Shown here: positions 1 through 11,776 of the stretch, one piece after another
Position numbering within the stretch: position 1 is the stretch's first letter
Layout: each line of letters begins with the position of its first letter
Assembly (NCBI GenBank): GCA_001599295.1
Contig: BCGN01000001.1
Span: 620,001-684,000, forward strand
Direction: 5' to 3'
Source of the DNA: Sporopachydermia quercuum
Taxonomy: Eukaryota > Ascomycota > Sporopachydermiomycetes > Sporopachydermiales > Sporopachydermiaceae
Length of the DNA stretch: 64,000 nucleotides
Position numbers and translations under genes: made by a program
Notes under the pieces: model-generated
What the model was told of the DNA's origin: nothing
Database searches by the model: none
Seen by the model: the letters and a program-made list of their open reading frames with translations, nothing else

Positions 1-2
1 TC

Positions 3-1331
3 TATGGTAGAAAATTTGTTGTTTTCGTACCTGTGTTAGTTGCTTCTATCTTGGTAGGTTGCTCTTACGGTACCGAGTACTATTGTCTCTTTGTTCTACT
101 TAGATTTGGTTCTGGTGTACTTTCCTCTGCTCCTATTATTTCTTCAGGTGCTGCTTTGAACGATATGTTTAATGAGGCTTTTAGAGCTGATGCTTTACTT
201 GGTTTTGCTTTGATTGTTGGTTCATCACCTTCTTTTGGTCCGTTTATTGGTGAATACCTTGTTGAAACTTTTGGCTCCTATAAAGCTATTGTTTTATTCA
301 TTTTGATATTTGGATTTGTGTCTGCTTCTTTTGGCCTGTTGTTTTGTCCTGAGACATATGTATGCAAGATTGAAAATGACTTAGGTCGTAAGTTGCGCCG
401 CCAAACTGAGAATTTTTCAATAAGGGGTCGAAAAGAAATCACAATTGATATAGAAAAGAAGAAGAGAGGTTCTATATTTTTGAGACCGTACTTCATACTG
501 ACAAGAGCTTACGTCTTTTGGGTTGGAATGTATGCTTCCTATGTCTTTGGTTCAATGTATCTACACATTCATTGGGTATGGAAATATTGTAGTGGAGTGA
601 AACCATCAGACGGATATGTCGAAAACCCTCATAAATTCATTAACTCTGGGTTTATTCTTGGCATGATTTTTGCGTCATTTGTTATTGCATTCTCAAGTTT
701 TGTGTACAGGAAAAGGCTTGTTTCACAAACAGAACAAGTTTACCCTGAACTAAGGCTTATACCAATGCTTACAGGATCATTGTTGTTACCATCAAGTGGA
801 TTGATATTGGGATACGTTAAGAATACTACACCTTTACTAGGTTTTTTTGTTCTTTCTTTGCATGGGTTTGCATTTTTCACTACTTTTCAAAGCGCATTGA
901 ATATTGTTGTAGAGTTGTACCCTGATGTTTCAGCATCAGCAGTTTCATCGATAACTTTTTTCCGGTCGTTATTTGCTGCTATTTTACCATTGGTAGCTGC
1001 AAAGATGGTATTGACTATTCCATATTCTGAGATGTTCAAATTTCTTGGCTGGTTCAATACAGGTATTGCAGTAATTCCATGGGGATTGTTCTTCTTTGGT
1101 CATAAAATGAGAGGTGAAAAGAAAAGATATCGATGGTCCAGTAGATATCCTGATCAATTGACGACCGATAATGAAGAGGAGATACTAGAGATCTCATCGT
1201 CTAGTGAAAAAGATGGTACTCTAGTGAGATTGCATGAAGTAGAGCTAGAGGATATTAGATCAGAAAATATGAGCAATCGAATAGATAGCGGTACCAGCTG
1301 TAGTGATAATGTGATTGAAGAAGTAAAATAA
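3..1331 (+). CDS. MFS drug:H+ antiporter (DHA1-type), 5' end outside the window
   Basis: The reading frame is already open at base 3 and closes with TAA at 1329-1331, so about 442 C-terminal residues are seen and the start lies upstream. The first codons give Tyr-Gly-Arg-Lys, which fits the loop 2-3 signature (G-R-K/R) of the major facilitator superfamily. Hydrophobic segments follow, then a CPETY motif after what would be TM6, close to the PE(S/T)Y motif of yeast DHA1 multidrug exporters. A long basic cytoplasmic loop and six more membrane segments follow. The tail after about 1110 is hydrophilic and acidic, likely cytoplasmic. Such proteins export drugs, polyamines or other small molecules at the plasma membrane in exchange for protons. 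The substrate cannot be read from sequence. The gene converges on NHP10. Confidence 0.8.
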   Translation, partial: YGRKFVVFVPVLVASILVGCSYGTEYYCLFVLLRFGSGVLSSAPIISSGAALNDMFNEAFRADALLGFALIVGSSPSFGPFIGEYLVETFGSYKAIVLFILIFGFVSASFGLLFCPETYVCKIENDLGRKLRRQTENFSIRGRKEITIDIEKKKRGSIFLRPYFILTRAYVFWVGMYASYVFGSMYLHIHWVWKYCSGVKPSDGYVENPHKFINSGFILGMIFASFVIAFSSFVYRKRLVSQTEQVYPELRLIPMLTGSLLLPSSGLILGYVKNTTPLLGFFVLSLHGFAFFTTFQSALNIVVELYPDVSASAVSSITFFRSLFAAILPLVAAKMVLTIPYSEMFKFLGWFNTGIAVIPWGLFFFGHKMRGEKKRYRWSSRYPDQLTTDNEEEILEISSSSEKDGTLVRLHEVELEDIRSENMSNRIDSGTSCSDNVIEEVK

Positions 1332-1766
1332 GAAAGTGGATTGAACCAAACAGTTGTACCAATTTTGTTGAATAGCTGATCACTTGAATTAATAATATTA
1401 CTGATATTAGATATTAGAAAAGTTTCAATTAGAATTCATTGGTTTTTGTTTGTTTTGTTTCGGATGGTATGGTTATTTTTAGGAATCGCTTTCAAATTGG
1501 TTGTAATGAAAAGTTTATAAGTAGTTGATTTTGATTGTTTTGTTTTGTTTTTGGTTAGCTTGATTCGTTATGTAAGTTATGATATATTATACGAGTGTAT
1601 CGAAGAAACAACTACTAGGGAAATAATGATTATCCAATAATTATCTACCGTATTCCAATATTTATGAAATTTATTCCACTATCCATAGTATTATTGTATG
1701 AATCATGCCTATGCAATGACATAATATATATTAATATCAATGATCAATACGTTTTGATTAATCATC
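1332..1766. other. Intergenic, convergent 3' ends
   Basis: AT-rich spacer between the stop of the MFS gene (+) and the stop of NHP10 (-). It contains T-rich and TA-rich stretches suited to 3'-end formation from both sides. I see no gene or repeat. Confidence 0.6.
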
Positions 1767-3196
1767 CTAAATTTCACCATCATCAGATTTCTCCTCACTC
1801 TCTGTTTTCACTTCTGCTTCTGCTTTTGATTCTGCTCCTATAGCTTCTTTTTCATCGGCATTTACTTCACCATCCGCATTTTCCTCTTGTTTTTCTGATT
1901 CTTCATTATGAAATTTCGCCTTATCTATCCCCTTATTATCTTCATTGTTATCGTTCATATCTTCTTTCGTAACATCTTTTTCAGCTGAAGTCTCTACCTC
2001 ATCTTGTTCTTGTTCTTTTTCTTTCATTTTGCTAGTAGCATCATCATTGCTATTGACACCGCCGTTTTCATATACTTTCTCAACTTCTTTTTCACCTTCT
2101 GCCGGTACTTCAGGTTCAGCTTCTGCATTGTTGTCATCACCCTCAGCAGTTTTCTCTCTCTTGTTCTTGCNTTCCAGTTCATCTAAAGTCTTTTGAGCGC
2201 GAATCTTCTCCTTCTTTGAATTAGCAGTAGGATTCAATGGCACATAACTGACCATCTGTCTCAAATATTCTAACCTATCTTTCTCCCACATTTCAAAGTA
2301 AGGCTTTCTTCCAACTTCCCCTAATTCTTTCCACGCCTCCGATAGGGCATGGGTTAGATCTAAGCCTTGGGCTTCAACATCTCCAGCCTTTTGTTGAGCT
2401 TCTAATTTTGCTTTAACTTCATCCTTACTCAAATCGCAGAATCTCATGTAAGCATTTTGTGGTCTCTTTGGAGCATTTGGATCTCTTTCTCTGGATATTT
2501 TCTTCTTTTTGGTAATAGGAGTAGAACCACTATCATTGTGACCATTCCCGTTTCCAATTGAATTCGAATTAGCGGAAGAAATAGCTGATGGTTTCAGTTT
2601 TGATAAAGGAGTCATTGATGATGAGCCGACAATATTCCTCGATGACCTCTTACCTGNTTTTGATCTTTTATTGATAGTTGAATGAGGATTAGTTGAACCA
2701 GGTGAAACAGGAATTGAATCATCATCAGTCAAATTAGCTAAGTTCGTTTTGCTATCTCTTCGAACAGCCTGATATATAGAGCCATCGGGATCGGGTATTG
2801 GAGATAAAGGTGGTGAAAGTAGATCATGATTTGAATAGATTTCTGAGTCAAAACTTGGTCCGTTAACTCTTGTTTCCAATCTATCTAACAATAATGTGTA
2901 TTCTAATCGAAGTCTTTTGATTGACTGCTTAGCACCGATTATTGCCAGTGATACGATTTCATTACTGGTATCGATCTCTTTTATCCTTCTTTTTAATTCT
3001 TTACATTTTTGTTTATACTTGTCCTCTGAAAATTTTGTTTGTTAGTATTGATAAAGATAATAATTAGTGAACGGAATCCCTTTAATAATGACTGAAGGAA
3101 GCATTAACAATAGTCCTACGAAATATCACTATCAAACAGCAGGCACTTACCTTCAGATTCCATAATACCTGATTCTTTATGTTTTAATGATGACAT
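1767..3196 (-). CDS. NHP10: INO80-complex HMG-box protein Nhp10, two exons
   Basis: Spliced model: exon 1 at 3196-3151 and exon 2 at 3025-1767 (complement), 434 residues. The 125-nt intron has donor GTAAGT, branch TACTAAC and acceptor TTTTCAG; the split codon reads Glu. Joining them gives an N-terminal helical segment (LAIIGAKQSIKRLRLEY, then LLDRLETR) that closely matches the N-terminus of yeast Nhp10. After a Ser/Asn-rich linker there is one HMG box at about residues 195-275, beginning RDPNAPKRPQNAY. The C-terminal third is a highly acidic Glu/Asp/Lys tail. Nhp10 binds DNA non-specifically and anchors a species-variable module of the INO80 remodeller. Two ambiguous bases (2171, 2657) leave unknown residues. 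The acidic tail is longer than in Saccharomyces. Confidence 0.85.
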
Positions 3197-5290
3197 GACT
3201 GATCGGTTGTATTAGTGTGTTAGATTGTTATTTATCGATCGCGGTTCGTATGTATATTCATCTGGTGATGTTTGCTGTATATGAGCACTGTCGATAAATT
3301 GGACAGCAATCGATATAATTGATCCTGGTTCAAGCGCGCCTTTATATAACAGCTTTATTGTATATTGAATGTATTACAAATAATTGAATCAATTGCGGAG
3401 AGAATTTATATTTTCTGTTGATTCTCTTAATCGCGTAGTAATTGATTATTCTGCAATAATTTATGTATGGTATTTNNGTGACTAATGCGATTGTTGTGTG
3501 AAATATTGATCTATCCTTCCAAATGGAAATGCTATTTTCTTTTCACCTTTACCTTTTACTGATTGATGTAAATAAATCTATCATTGATTAATTAATTAAT
3601 TGATTGATTGACTGATTGATTGATGTAATTCCTTGAGAATTCTTGAATGGTAAATTGATCAACTAACTACTTATCAGTTCTTCAATAATTTACCGATTTA
3701 ACAGGTTTCTTTCCTTCAAAAACTATTTTTCTTCAATCCTTTCAAGATAATTATTTATTTGATCTTTAATCTATCTCAATGAGCTGCTTATTGATATAAC
3801 TTGGATCAAACTCACTCGTTTGACATTTTTTTTTATGCTTACCTTTCAGCTTATTTTATCTCTCCTCAGAAAAAGAAAAAGGCTTCTTCTTTCCAGTTCT
3901 TAAAGGAGTCGCTGATGTCTTTTCTAAATAGGGTTCTGATTGGTGAACGATGATGATACTAGTGAATTCAATGAATCTGACAAAATGTCCGTAGTTCCTA
4001 TTAAGTATGGGATTTAAGTTGAGGTAACAATACAGCTGTTACATAATTTTTAGTGATTTATATATAAATTATATGTAATCTATTTCAATTATAATACAAT
4101 TCTACTAATCTTGTTCGACATATTATCGGCGGATATATTTGATCATAATGTTTGGTACACTATACATCATGATAGATATTACCATCTAAGAGTACTAACA
4201 TATTATGAGATTTGACGATTAACTGTTTTAAGTGTGGGCGAGTGTAAAGTGGAAAGAATTGCTGTTATTAACTATAACATCCTGATCGAATGGGAGGTAT
4301 AGGGTGGGAGATGAAAACAATTGACGAAAGAATGAACTGATATGAATATGTTTATCGATTATTGAGATAATATTTTAAATAATAGTTCATGAAAATTGAT
4401 AATGGATCTGTTTATTAGTAGCTGTTTATTGAATTTGTGGTTTGCTATTAGATTATATTCTTTTATATACTTTGCTGACTTACATGGTTGGCTGTTGCTT
4501 AGTAGTTGGTGAGGCTTTTCGTTGATGAATGAATCTTGATAAAATTAGCGGAAATACGTTATTTAGTAACCATGACAATTTGCGAATAAAGCAATTTTTT
4601 TTTAGTTTTTTTAGTTACAGAGTTTATAGACAACATTTATTATTCTGGTTTAGTAAAAAGGATATCATCCTTCGTTCATCAGAAAGTACGGAGTATGAGT
4701 AGGAACTAGATGGTGGTCATACGTCTCTGCTGACGAATCCTTACCTTATCTTCCGTAAACCTAGGACTCTTATTGTTTTCAAATTAATCCTAGAAATCAT
4801 TTCACAAAATAATGAAAGTTTTATATATCTGTTTATACAGACATAGAATCTTAGCGTAACTCGTTTTGTAGCAGTAACCTAAAGTGCTTAAACAAGCAAT
4901 GCGATGAGTAAATGTTGATCATCTAAACAAAACAATTCAATGAAGGTTTGCATTCTGAAACTTTATTTAAATACATTCGCCCGCATGAGAACGTATTGAA
5001 CATTAGATGACAGAATAATAGATACATCAATCGTACAGTTGTAGTTCCAGCAATATTATTAGAACAAGCAATTTCTAGATAATACAACAACTACGGCAAG
5101 AGAAAATAAATTATTAAGATATTAAGAGTTAATTGGTGATAGTTATAACATATGAATGTTTCGGTAGGAAAGAAATCTATATACGTATATAGGTTACACT
5201 CAAATGAATATCATTGAATGAACCACGGTAGAACAATTGATAACCAAAAAATCGTTCATAAAAAAAAAAGCAACAGATTGCACCTGATCA
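3197..5290. other. Intergenic, NHP10 upstream and GLN4 downstream
   Basis: About 2.1 kb with no recognisable coding region. The NHP10-proximal 120 bases carry several ATCGAT-type words. A tetranucleotide-like tract lies at 3583-3624. The GLN4-proximal end is A/T-rich and would hold its 3' UTR. I see no RNA gene. Confidence 0.5.
3583..3624. repeat. ATTGATTG/ATTA simple repeat
   Basis: Imperfect run of ATTGATTG and ATTAATTA units about 42 bases long, upstream of NHP10. Visible directly; no function is implied. Confidence 0.8.
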
Positions 5291-7807
5291 TTACTCCTTC
5301 AAGCTAACAATACGATTGAAAATAATCTTATCATCGGTTGCATCTTTATCAAGACAAAAATAGCCAACACGTAAAGCTTGGAACCTAACTGCCTCTGGGG
5401 CTCCTTTAACATCATGTCCTGATGCGGTTTCATCTTCGTAACCAGGAACAGGCCAAGGAGAATTGTTCTTAACTTCATGGAATGCAGGTTCAATCAAAGC
5501 ACCAGCGGTAACAGTTTCAGAATCAGGATTGATATCAGCCAAAAATCCATCTGGATTGGATGAAGGATTCTCAGATTTAAACAACTGTGAGAATGATCTG
5601 ACTTCTGAAATTTTCAAGGGCGAATTTTGAGCAGGACATTCGGAAACCCATTGGATAAAAGTCTTTGGTTTCTTGGAAGTTCCATCATTCAAATACTTGG
5701 CATGAATCTCGGTGATTAATCCTGTCTTTTCATCTTTCTCGTATGAAGTAACTGCAATATTATAAGGAACCTTCAATAAACCAACAGGTTGATCAGGGGT
5801 CAAACGGAAGAAATCATCATCTTCAACAGGTGTTTCTCTGAAATCGCTTCTATCTATGTAAACTTTCTTAGTGAAAGGAACCTTTCGAATACCCATTGCA
5901 GGCATATCAGGCTTGAAAGGAATTTCAACATCCTCGACATAATCATCAGGTAAGTTGTCCAAAATAACAGGAATAGGATCTAATACGAGCATTAATCTAG
6001 GTGTAGTGTCTTCAAGGTACTTTCTAACAGCGCTTTCAAATCTGACAACTTGAATATTAGTATTAGAGGTAGTAACACCTAATGAGGCAACAAATGACAA
6101 AATAGCTCCTGGTGGAACACCTCTTCTCCTAATAGCAACTAAAGTAAACAATCTAGGATCATCCCAACCTCTGACAATACCAGATGTCACTAACTTCTGA
6201 ATCTTTCGCTTGCTCAAAACGGTGCCTGTAATGTTCAATCTTCCATATTCTCTTTGAGCAGGTCTATATACCTTTACAGCATCGCATAACCATTCGTATG
6301 ATTCGCGGGAGAGATAGAACTCAGTGGTACATAATGAATGAGAGATATTCTCAAAACTATCAACTAAACAGTGCGTAAAATCATAGGTTGGATAAATCTT
6401 CCATTTGTCTCCTGTACGATGATGAGGTGCATTCAATATTCTGTAAGCAACTAAATCCCACATTTGGGGGTTAGGATTCTCCAAATCCTGTTTCATTCTC
6501 AAAGTAGCTTCACCTACTTTGTATTTGCCATCTCTCATTTCTCTGAATTGTTTCAAGTTTTTTTCAATGGTGTTCCCCCTACAAGCACATGCAATTCTCT
6601 TGCCACCTTTACCACCGTCTTCGCTAACACCTCTATTTTTCTTCACTTCCTCCGGTGTGCAGAAACAAACATATCCTAAGTCTTGATTAATAAGAAATTC
6701 AGCAAGTTCATACAATCTGTCGAAATAATCAGAAGAGTAGGTAATCTTGTACGGTGTGAAGCCTAACCATTCCACGGTTTCTTTAATAGAAACAAAATAC
6801 TGTTCTTCTTCAGCTTCAGGGTTGGTATCATCAAATCTCAAATAACAGTGACCATTATGATATTTAGCATATCCAAAGTTAACAAGAATGGCTTTACTGT
6901 GTCCAATATGTAAATATCCATTTGGTTCAGGTGGGAATCTAGTGAAAACTTTACCACCAGTAGCTTTTAAGTGTTCAACCATTTTCTCAGGATCAGCTTG
7001 AGGATTCTCCCCAGGTTTATGTAAAGCGCCCAAAAAACCTTCTGAAAACATAGAACGAATAGAAGCACCAGGAGTTGTTGCTTTTTCTAGTTTGTCTTTA
7101 GGTTTACTCTTCTCCTTGCTTGGTTTTTCCTTCTTCTTGGCAAGGTCTCTCTCGTCTTTGGGACCAAGCAATGCTAATAACTGCGCGTCGATAATAGGCT
7201 TAAATAATGCAGGAGATGCCCATTTCAATTCAGGAATACCTTTAACGCCAGCCATAATAAACGCAATAGCTTTATAACGTTTCTCTTCAATTTCAGTTTT
7301 ATGTTCAGAGAAAAACTTGGAAATCTCTTTTTCAACTTCTTCTTTTGAAACTTCAATTCCAACCCCTGCTGATTCTCCAAATTCTTTCTCATTAGCATCT
7401 TCCCCTGCTTGCTTGAGATAATTCCATCCAGCTAATTGCTCTTAGTTAGTATTCATTCTGTTTATATATCAACTTGTATAAAAATAGTTATGAGAATCAG
7501 AGTCCCAGTTACAAATTCTAACATAAGTATTCAGATTTAACATACCCTCTAACTGAATAGTATTCTTAACTTTGCCATCACTTATAGCTTTGGTCAATAA
7601 TGATCTATGAACTTCCTTTGAAGAATCCTTAGCTAATGTAGCCAAGGCATGAAGTAAGGTAATAACTGTTTTATCCTTGCTTTCGTTAAGTCCTGATTCC
7701 TTGATAACTTCACTGAGCGTACTAGCTACTTTCTTGTTTTTAATGATTTCCTTGGTTTTCGATTTATCAAATCCGAAGGACTCGAATTCTTCAACAAAAG
7801 TATCCAT
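5291..7807 (-). CDS. GLN4: Glutaminyl-tRNA synthetase, two exons
   Basis: Charges tRNA-Gln with glutamine in the cytosol. Spliced model: exon 1 at 7807-7546, exon 2 at 7440-5291 (complement), 803 residues, matching the roughly 809 of yeast Gln4. The 105-nt intron has donor GTATGT and branch plus acceptor fused as TACTAACTAAG; the junction codon is Glu88. Residues 1 to about 200 form the eukaryote-specific N-terminal domain. A Lys-rich linker leads to the class I catalytic core, with the HIGH motif in PEPNGYLHIGHSKA at about residue 266 and the KMSKS equivalent VLSKRK at about residue 496. The beta-barrel anticodon-binding domain follows. A Met at 7255 is internal: the frame continues upstream into conserved N-terminal-domain sequence, so it is not the start. 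Divergent from the Red1-like gene. Confidence 0.95.
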
Positions 7808-8657
7808 CCTGGCTCGGTGACTTCAAGTATCACCTTCCAGCTATGCTAATTAACTTGAGAGGCAGTCAATTAAAATGACAATCGATTTATAACTAATAAT
7901 GAATAGTTGGAAGTTAACTAGAAGTAGATCAGTTGAATGTTTAATGTGGATAATCAACTACAGCAATTGCAGTCCTCTCAATAAAAACTTAAGCACGTCC
8001 TTTGATTGCTAACTAGTTTACTATTTTAAATAAAATTACAACTTATGAGTAATAACCTTCAGGAATACATAAGCATTATGACAGTACAATACAATACAGT
8101 ATAGAGATGATTATGAACTGCGGTTGCTTGTGTATCCCGTTACCAGTCAATCAACTCATTTGGTCAGTCACAATCTTTTATTCTAACGTCTTCCTGAACC
8201 TTCAAGTCTTTAGAAAACCCCTATCCGATGAGTCTAAGTGGTAGAGTACTAATCTCCAGTAGAGCCCTTTCTATTATTTATGGTCTTGTCTCCCTGTGAG
8301 AAAATAAATAAGGATTTCAGGGGGATTATTCTAAAGATTGATGCAAGGATTATGCTTTTAAGCGCTGTGCGAATTGAACTAATTAGTACCTGTTTGATTG
8401 TTTATTAGTGTGTTTGTTATGTTTTGAGACAAGGATTCGTCGATAGGGTAAAAGATCTCTTTGAAGCACATTATTCGGGGTACTGTGAGTTCGTAGTAAT
8501 TAGGAAAGAACTCTTGTTTTGTAGTTGAATTGATTTGACTTGCTATAAACATTATTAGAATTGAATGAATATTTAGGTATTCAATTTGATGCATAACTGC
8601 CTACCCAGTTGAAACACATCTACTGGTGGATTGACTTACTTTATTGTTATTATATAC
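7808..8657. other. Divergent promoter region, GLN4 / Red1-like gene
   Basis: About 850 bases between two divergent starts. No conserved ORF. A stretch at about 8230-8270 superficially resembles a tRNA D-arm but has no acceptor or T-arm partner. No URS1 or middle-sporulation element was recognised near the Red1-like start. Confidence 0.5.
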
Positions 8658-11089
8658 ATGGTTTCAACGATGAATGAACTGATCACGAAAGACCCAGCGC
8701 AATCACCTGGCGACAGTTCAGACAGTATAATAATCTCAGTGTTCCATGAACTGAGAATCCAGTATACGAAACTGGTTGAGAATAACGTGGACGAGTATAC
8801 ATCAACCCTTTTCTATAACGATGGTGATTTATAAATACTGGTTACTAATATTTAATGACAGGTTTAATGACCATTCAGGATGGGTTTACTGTCAAAAGCT
8901 CATATCAGTTGAAAATGAGTCAATAGGTTCAACTCTATCATCTGTATGAGCCAACTAGCCAAGATATGATATGCTTTTGATTGCAGTTACTGTTACAATT
9001 AAATTCATACCTCTATTAGTGTTGTATCTAACAGATCTAGGAAAATCTATTGTTGATTCATAAACTGTTTTCTGAATGTAAAGAACGATTCATGAATACA
9101 AATCTATATACGATAAGTGTTGTCGCCTTCTGCTCATTATACTATATCTGTGAACTATTCAACTATTCACAGTATGGTTTTGTTATTCTATCTGCAATTT
9201 TACGTTTTGAGTGGAATATATCTATAAATAATTTGATACCTCGACTACTAAAGATTATTATTAAACCTGGAAACTTAAACTGGAAAGCTGCTAGACTTTT
9301 ATCATGTTTGATTAAAACTGGCTCTGAAGCCCGATGTTTCTGCTCTGAGCAGATCAAAACATGTTACACTGAGCAGATCAGAGAAATAATCTATGAACAA
9401 CGATATCTGACGTTAACTAGGTATGTAATCGAGATCATTTCAACTATTATTAGTACGCGGAGAAATGCTTCTGATTCTCTTTTATCATGTTTGATACCAA
9501 ATAGTTATCCTTCTTTTTATTCAGCTAGATTTCCTTATAAATGTCAAGCTGGGGATGAAGCTTGTTTCTCCTACATTTCCACCTTATTAGAAGTGCAAGA
9601 AAGAGGAGAATCAGGTCATCTCGAACTATTCAATGTTAAGTTACTGTCTTTCCAGGAGGTTCAATTTGAGAACGTTAGATCAGGTCACTTTTATTTTGAT
9701 GAAGAAGGTAATATGGTCATGTGGTATTCATTAACTAGTAATAAAGGTTCTACATATTCACCTTTGGAGATCAAACTAGAGCATTTTGCTGAAGCAAAGA
9801 TAATAAGCTCCAATACTGTTTATATGAGGATCGGAGACAATACCGCTGAGGTATCAGCACCAATTGTTGCTATTTCATGTGACTCTGTATATAGGTATAT
9901 TACTATACAGTTTCAGCTGGTGAACAACAANGCTATGGAGCTATTGGCAGCCAAATTCAATCTTGAAGTTGAGATGCCTTCAGAAGACCAGCACATGTGT
10001 ATTTCTGAGTCTGTTATTGCTTTGAATGAGACAAACAATAGTTGTACTGAACTGAGCTCATTATTCTTTAGTCTGAATAAGAATAATGAAGGTTTGGCGG
10101 CTGATTCTACTACACCGTCTAGCGGTCATGAAACAGAAGATTATTTCAATCGTGTTGAAGATTTGATGAATAGTAGTGGTGCAATGACAAGAACCAAATC
10201 AAAAATTATACTTGAGGCTTTAGACTCTACACCCAGGCTCAAGAATAATGGATATAGTAGTATACGGGCCAATCTTGACGCTTTATCTATTTCTAGTAAT
10301 ATTGGAAAAGCGAATACTCTGTCTGTTGTTAGCAATAATCAACAGTTGTCAGATACAAGTATGAATGAAAAGGAAAAAGCAGAGCATATGAAGCTGATTA
10401 AATATGCATCTACACCTAAAAAGAGGTTTAAATATAATGAAGATAGTAATCCAGCTGACGATAGTCGTAATGGTGATATTAATACTAATGCTAGTCAAGC
10501 CGTTAAGAAAACAAAAATTGGTTATGCTCAAAGAAATGACTTCGATCGGTCTTCAGTTTCCAGCAATATTAATAGCGATACAATTATACCTGCTTCATCT
10601 CCACCAACAACTTATACCCNTGGAGCTGAGAAGAACGATACTACATATAACATGCGGTTTATACCCACGTACAGTAGTTCAACTACAAAGAATAAAGGAA
10701 AGGTACCAAAGATGTCTAATAACAGCTCTGATCAATTAGAAGCTATTGACAATGCATTTGAAAGAAAATGTAATAAAATTATGAGTAAGTTTGTCGTTCA
10801 GAAGGAGAAATCTCTAGTGAATGATTTAAGAGGAAAGATTTTTGAGGAGTTGGAACAAGTAGGGTCATCATTAATTCAGCGTGTGGAAGCTCTGGAACAA
10901 GAAATGCAAGAAGAAGTGAATGAAACGAGGAAACTAGTAGAGAGTAAATTAAATACTATGATAAAGGAGCAGCATGAAGTCATAGGTAAAATGACAATGT
11001 ATTTCGAGACCGTTAGTGAGCAATTCATTTCACAGTTGGAACCATTGAGCCAGACGAAAGTGAAGATGGAAAATAAGAAGCTTAGGTAA
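8658..11089 (+). CDS. Candidate Red1/SYCP2-family meiotic chromosome axis protein, three exons
   Basis: Proposed model: exons 8658-8794, 8862-8943 and 9041-11089, 755 residues. Intron 2 (97 nt) has donor GTATGA, branch TCTAAC and acceptor CTAG. Intron 1 (67 nt) is less certain (donor GTATAC, branch TACTAAT, acceptor ACAG) but keeps frame. The order of parts is an alpha-helical, armadillo-like N-terminus (about 1-260), a beta-rich block (about 270-365) resembling a PH/Spt16M-like fold, a long Ser/Asn-rich disordered linker, and a C-terminal coiled coil (about 640-750). Red1 and SYCP2/SYCP3 axis proteins share this architecture, and Red1 is 827 residues. Red1 organises meiotic chromosome loops and recruits HORMA proteins. 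The call rests on layout, not on clear identity. Other coiled-coil chromosomal proteins remain possible. Confidence 0.5.
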
Positions 11090-11776
11090 TATAAAACTTC
11101 TGAGACATCTTAGTGCTTATTTGCTAGTACTACAGTCTTGATTGCAATACCATCATAATAGCTAGATGACGTAGTTTGTATATTAGTATGTTATGTTATA
11201 TGTTATATCGCAATGGCAGCATGAAGTGGGAGTAAATGTACCATAGGATCAACAGTGGAAAATCTCTATATGGTCTTCACTACCGCATTCAATATCATCT
11301 ACTTTCTCTATTTATATATTCCATTTAACCAATTAGCTCTAACGGGGATTAAATCATATATTTACTCTGTTTATTGATCTTTTCTCTTTCTTTATAATGG
11401 ATTAATGAGTTAGCTTGCATCATACACTTATTTAATGATTATATAATCATTTTTGATACGAACCGCACGGTAAATAAAAGATTGTATAATCCGTAATATA
11501 TAGCTTCAATTCAAATAAATAGTTGTGTGACTGTTTTTTCTGAAAAAGGAAATAGAAACTTTTTTTGCGTTGTGTGAAAAACTTCTAGTCGCAACTAACC
11601 ATTGCAAAGTTGTGCGTGGTCGAAACATTGTCACCATCTATTCTCTTGGATGATAACAGGCAGGATTAATGTGTTGATGACATACTTTTGAGATTGGGAC
11701 GAATAGAAGTTGAAGGAAATATATGAAATCATACTCTCTACATCACAGCTATTAATATATATCATACACAGACAAA
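11090..11776. other. Intergenic, RPS28 promoter and leader
   Basis: AT-rich spacer between the Red1-like stop and the RPS28 ATG. I recognise no ribosomal-protein promoter box with confidence, and no gene. Confidence 0.5.

Noticed and set aside
7092-7277. Short + strand ORF and internal Met at 7255 as GLN4 start
   Set aside because: The + ORF is antisense to GLN4; the Met is internal because the frame continues upstream through conserved N-terminal-domain sequence to an intron.
8085-8125. U6-like words (ACAATACAG...AGAGATGAT)
   Set aside because: The invariant ACAGAGA is interrupted and no U6 stem can be formed; chance similarity.
8225-8275. tRNA-like stretch (GTCTAAGTGGTAGAGTAC resembling a D-arm)
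   Set aside because: No matching acceptor stem, anticodon arm or T-arm with a GGTTCGA-type loop can be paired around it.
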